Shown: positions 62,045-64,000 of the stretch, one piece after another
How the letters are laid out: each line of letters opens with the position of its first letter
Position numbering within the stretch: the first letter of the stretch is position 1
Origin: Aradus depressus
Lineage: Eukaryota > Arthropoda > Insecta > Hemiptera > Aradidae
Assembly: GCA_963662175.1 (NCBI GenBank)
Contig: OY759224.1
Location: 26,235,489-26,299,488 of the forward strand
DNA length: 64,000 nucleotides
Direction of reading: 5' to 3'
Made by a program: the position numbers and the translations under genes
The notes under the pieces: generated by a model
Told to the model about the DNA's origin: nothing
The model's input: only the letters and a program-made list of their open reading frames with translations
Databases searched by the model: none

Positions 62045-62096
62045 TGCACTTTGGTAGCAGGCGATATGACCTCGAAGTTAAAGCCCGGGCATATGG
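62045..62096 (+). repeat. SINE-A 3' fragment
   Basis: GCACTTTGGTAGCAGGCGAT and AAGTTAAAGCCCGGGCAT. Confidence 0.7.
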
Positions 62097-62690
62097 CAAA
62101 GAAAATAAAAATGAAAGCTACGTATGAATGAAAGCCATTCTGTGTAATAAACTTTTATATGAACAATGTGAAAAAAAAATTACGTTTTTGAGAATTTCTT
62201 TTTGACATAAAAATGTTTAATTGAAATTTAAATTATTTATAGAATTCTTATTTTAGTAGAACAGTGTAGAAAAAGCGAACCTGCTCGAATATCAGCAAAA
62301 TAAATTAAGAATCGCTTGAAAATAGCAAAAAAAATAGATTTTCTTTATTGTACATTAATTTGAATGCATGTAATTGAAAGTTAAGCCCACCCATTGCTTA
62401 ACATTAACTTATTTTGAAAGTGTACAGTAATGTGAAGACGCCTGGTTTTGGACGAGTTCCAGAAGACTGTTGACCTAATGTTCGACTTTCCAATGAGAGC
62501 GAATCAATACGACCAGGAAACAGGAGGTCCTCCTGGAGAGTTTAGGATCTCTGGGTAAATAATATCGGTGTATCGTTTCAAAAACATCGATATCAGTCGA
62601 GGGGAAAAATATTTCTTTTTCTTTTCATTTTTGTCATCATGGAATTGGAAAAATATTTTCAGAAAGATGTATTCATACTGTTATGCATAG
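62097..62690. other. unclassified stretch
   Basis: No gene or repeat family recognised. Ordinary AT-rich sequence. Confidence 0.2.
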
Positions 62691-63600
62691 AGTATTAGAT
62701 AAGACAATAATAATCTATGATAATAGTGTATCATATATAAGGCAATAAATAACAAATAATCAGTACGGTCAATCGACAAAGTTATACATACTCTGAGTAT
62801 GTACTTATAACTTTATATATAGGTTTAGGTTTTATGACTCATGCCCGGGCTTTAACTATGAGGTCATATCGCCTACTACCAGAGCGCTATTTCGTCACTC
62901 TTATGGACATGAGCCAGACTCTACTATGGGAGTCCTAAATTTTGCCTACCCTAAATTTTTATTCACCTAGGGCAGGGGTCTTTAACTAGTACCTGACATC
63001 GTACAGGCTCGGGACTATCGCTTAACGTCCCATCCGAAGGACGGCGTGCTTAAGTTCATTTTACCTCCCAGATAAAATAAACTAAGGGCCTCGGTCGGGT
63101 TTCGAACCCACGACCTTGAGCTCAGAAGACAAGCACGCATACCACTGGGCTACCGGCGCCCTCACCTTATATATATATACTATATAATATACTAAGTGTA
63201 TATTATCCATAAGGCAATAAACAATTAGTTGCATTTATCCTCAATGTTATACATACTCAGAGTATCATACATGAGGTAATAATGATCAAGTAAAATGTAT
63301 CCATAAGAATATACATACTGAGTGTATTATATATGTATAAGGCGATATATAATGAATAATCTGTACTGTCGATGTACAACGTTTTAGAGTATCATCCATA
63401 AGTATATATTCTCGTATATATAGAAAGTATTATGCATGAGGCAATAAATAATGAATGATATACATACTGAGTGTATTATACAGAAGATAATAAATAATAA
63501 ATATTCAGTATGATTATCCACAATGTAATACATAATCAGAGTATCAGATTGTATTATACATATGGTAATAAATAATCAGTTAGGATTGATCCATGCTTAA
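62691..63600. repeat. AT-rich degenerate satellite, interrupted by a SINE-A
   Basis: Variants of CATACTGAGTGTATTATA, CATAAGGCAATAAATAAT and CTCAGAGTATCATACAT recur every ~50-70 bp on both sides of the SINE at 62820-63163. Confidence 0.75.
62820..63163 (-). repeat. SINE-A, full length
   Basis: TAGGTTTAGGTTTTATGACT through GGGTTTCGAACCC to CTACCGGCGCCCTC. Flanks share TTATATATA. Inserted in the AT-rich satellite. Confidence 0.93.
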
Positions 63601-64000
63601 ATTTGTATAAATATACTTAAGAAAAAATTAAGGTGTTCTAGCATATGAGGTTTTAATGATGAACACTTAATTTTTTTTGGTCTTGCTTAATTGGGTTATT
63701 TTAATTATGAGGGTGCTAATACTGCTCGCAGGGTTGGCAGCCCTGATTGGTCGATAGGTCAGATTAAAATATCCCCCTCTTTTTAAAGTCCCCCATTTTT
63801 TTTAAAGACCCTTCTCCCTTTACCCCTTTTCTCCATTAACTTGACTAGTTATTTCATAAATTCGAATCATAACTGTTTGTTTGAAGAACATTTTTTTCTA
63901 CCAGTGTAAACATTTTTATCGTATTTTTAGTCATGGTTACACACAGTTGAGGGGTAGTCAGATTAAACAATATTAGTCAAAATTTGTGTTATTGTAGGAA
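63601..64000. other. unclassified end of window
   Basis: No feature recognised. A pyrimidine-rich patch at 63770-63835. Confidence 0.2.

Overview
This window looks like repeat-packed, AT-rich nuclear DNA from an arthropod, most likely an insect. It carries Jockey- and R1-type non-LTR retrotransposon debris, hAT, PIF/Harbinger and pogo/Tigger-type DNA transposons, tRNA-derived SINEs whose tails read as the insect telomere pentamer, and exon-like islands bounded by GT and AG. A hemipteran is my guess only. Nothing looks prokaryotic: there are no operons or Shine-Dalgarno sites, and most of the longer open frames are shadows of simple sequence or decayed transposons.

Genes are sparse. The best is a first coding exon of a MADF-domain protein (32569-32698), beside the only CpG-rich block. 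Two further exon-like segments lie on the same strand (41133-41341 and 56337-56615). Their splice phases fit one another (1-0, 0-0) and also fit the MADF exon, so they may belong to one long-intron gene or to a second, unidentified nuclear protein. An 89-codon frame of unknown nature (57662-57928) precedes a genomic poly(A).

The rest is layered mobile DNA. About 30 copies or pieces of one ~347-bp tRNA-derived SINE (SINE-A) occur; several are full length with 12-13 bp target-site duplications. A second SINE family appears once. A second abundant family (repeat B, ~0.5-0.7 kb, noncoding) has acted as a landing site: individual B copies are split by hAT elements (19737-20182, 43133-43742, 54068-54774), by an R1-like fragment (~23988-24704) and by a Jockey 3' end plus SINE-A (28030-28656).

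Layout: 0-6 kb, repeat B, a ~470-bp tandem array and old repeats; 6-8 kb, SINE-A and a decayed reverse transcriptase holding a 30-bp minisatellite; 8-11.7 kb, unclassified sequence; 11.7-14.1 kb, an exact 1,196-bp tandem duplication; 14-31 kb, nested SINE-A, repeat B, LINE and foldback elements; 32-33 kb, the MADF exon; 34-48 kb, SINEs, two pogo-like elements, two hAT elements and the 41-kb exon; 48-55 kb, LINE fragments, SINEs and repeat B; 56-58 kb, the last exon and an unknown frame; 58-59.5 kb, a Harbinger element inside a SINE; 60-64 kb, a foldback, purine-rich DNA and tandem arrays.

Most interesting are the minisatellite that seems to have grown from a conserved LWNSL motif of a reverse transcriptase, hammerhead-ribozyme-like motifs in several repeats (one with a perfect 7-bp stem II), the telomere-like SINE tails, and the exact 1,196-bp duplication. 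All family assignments come from reading motifs; no search was run.
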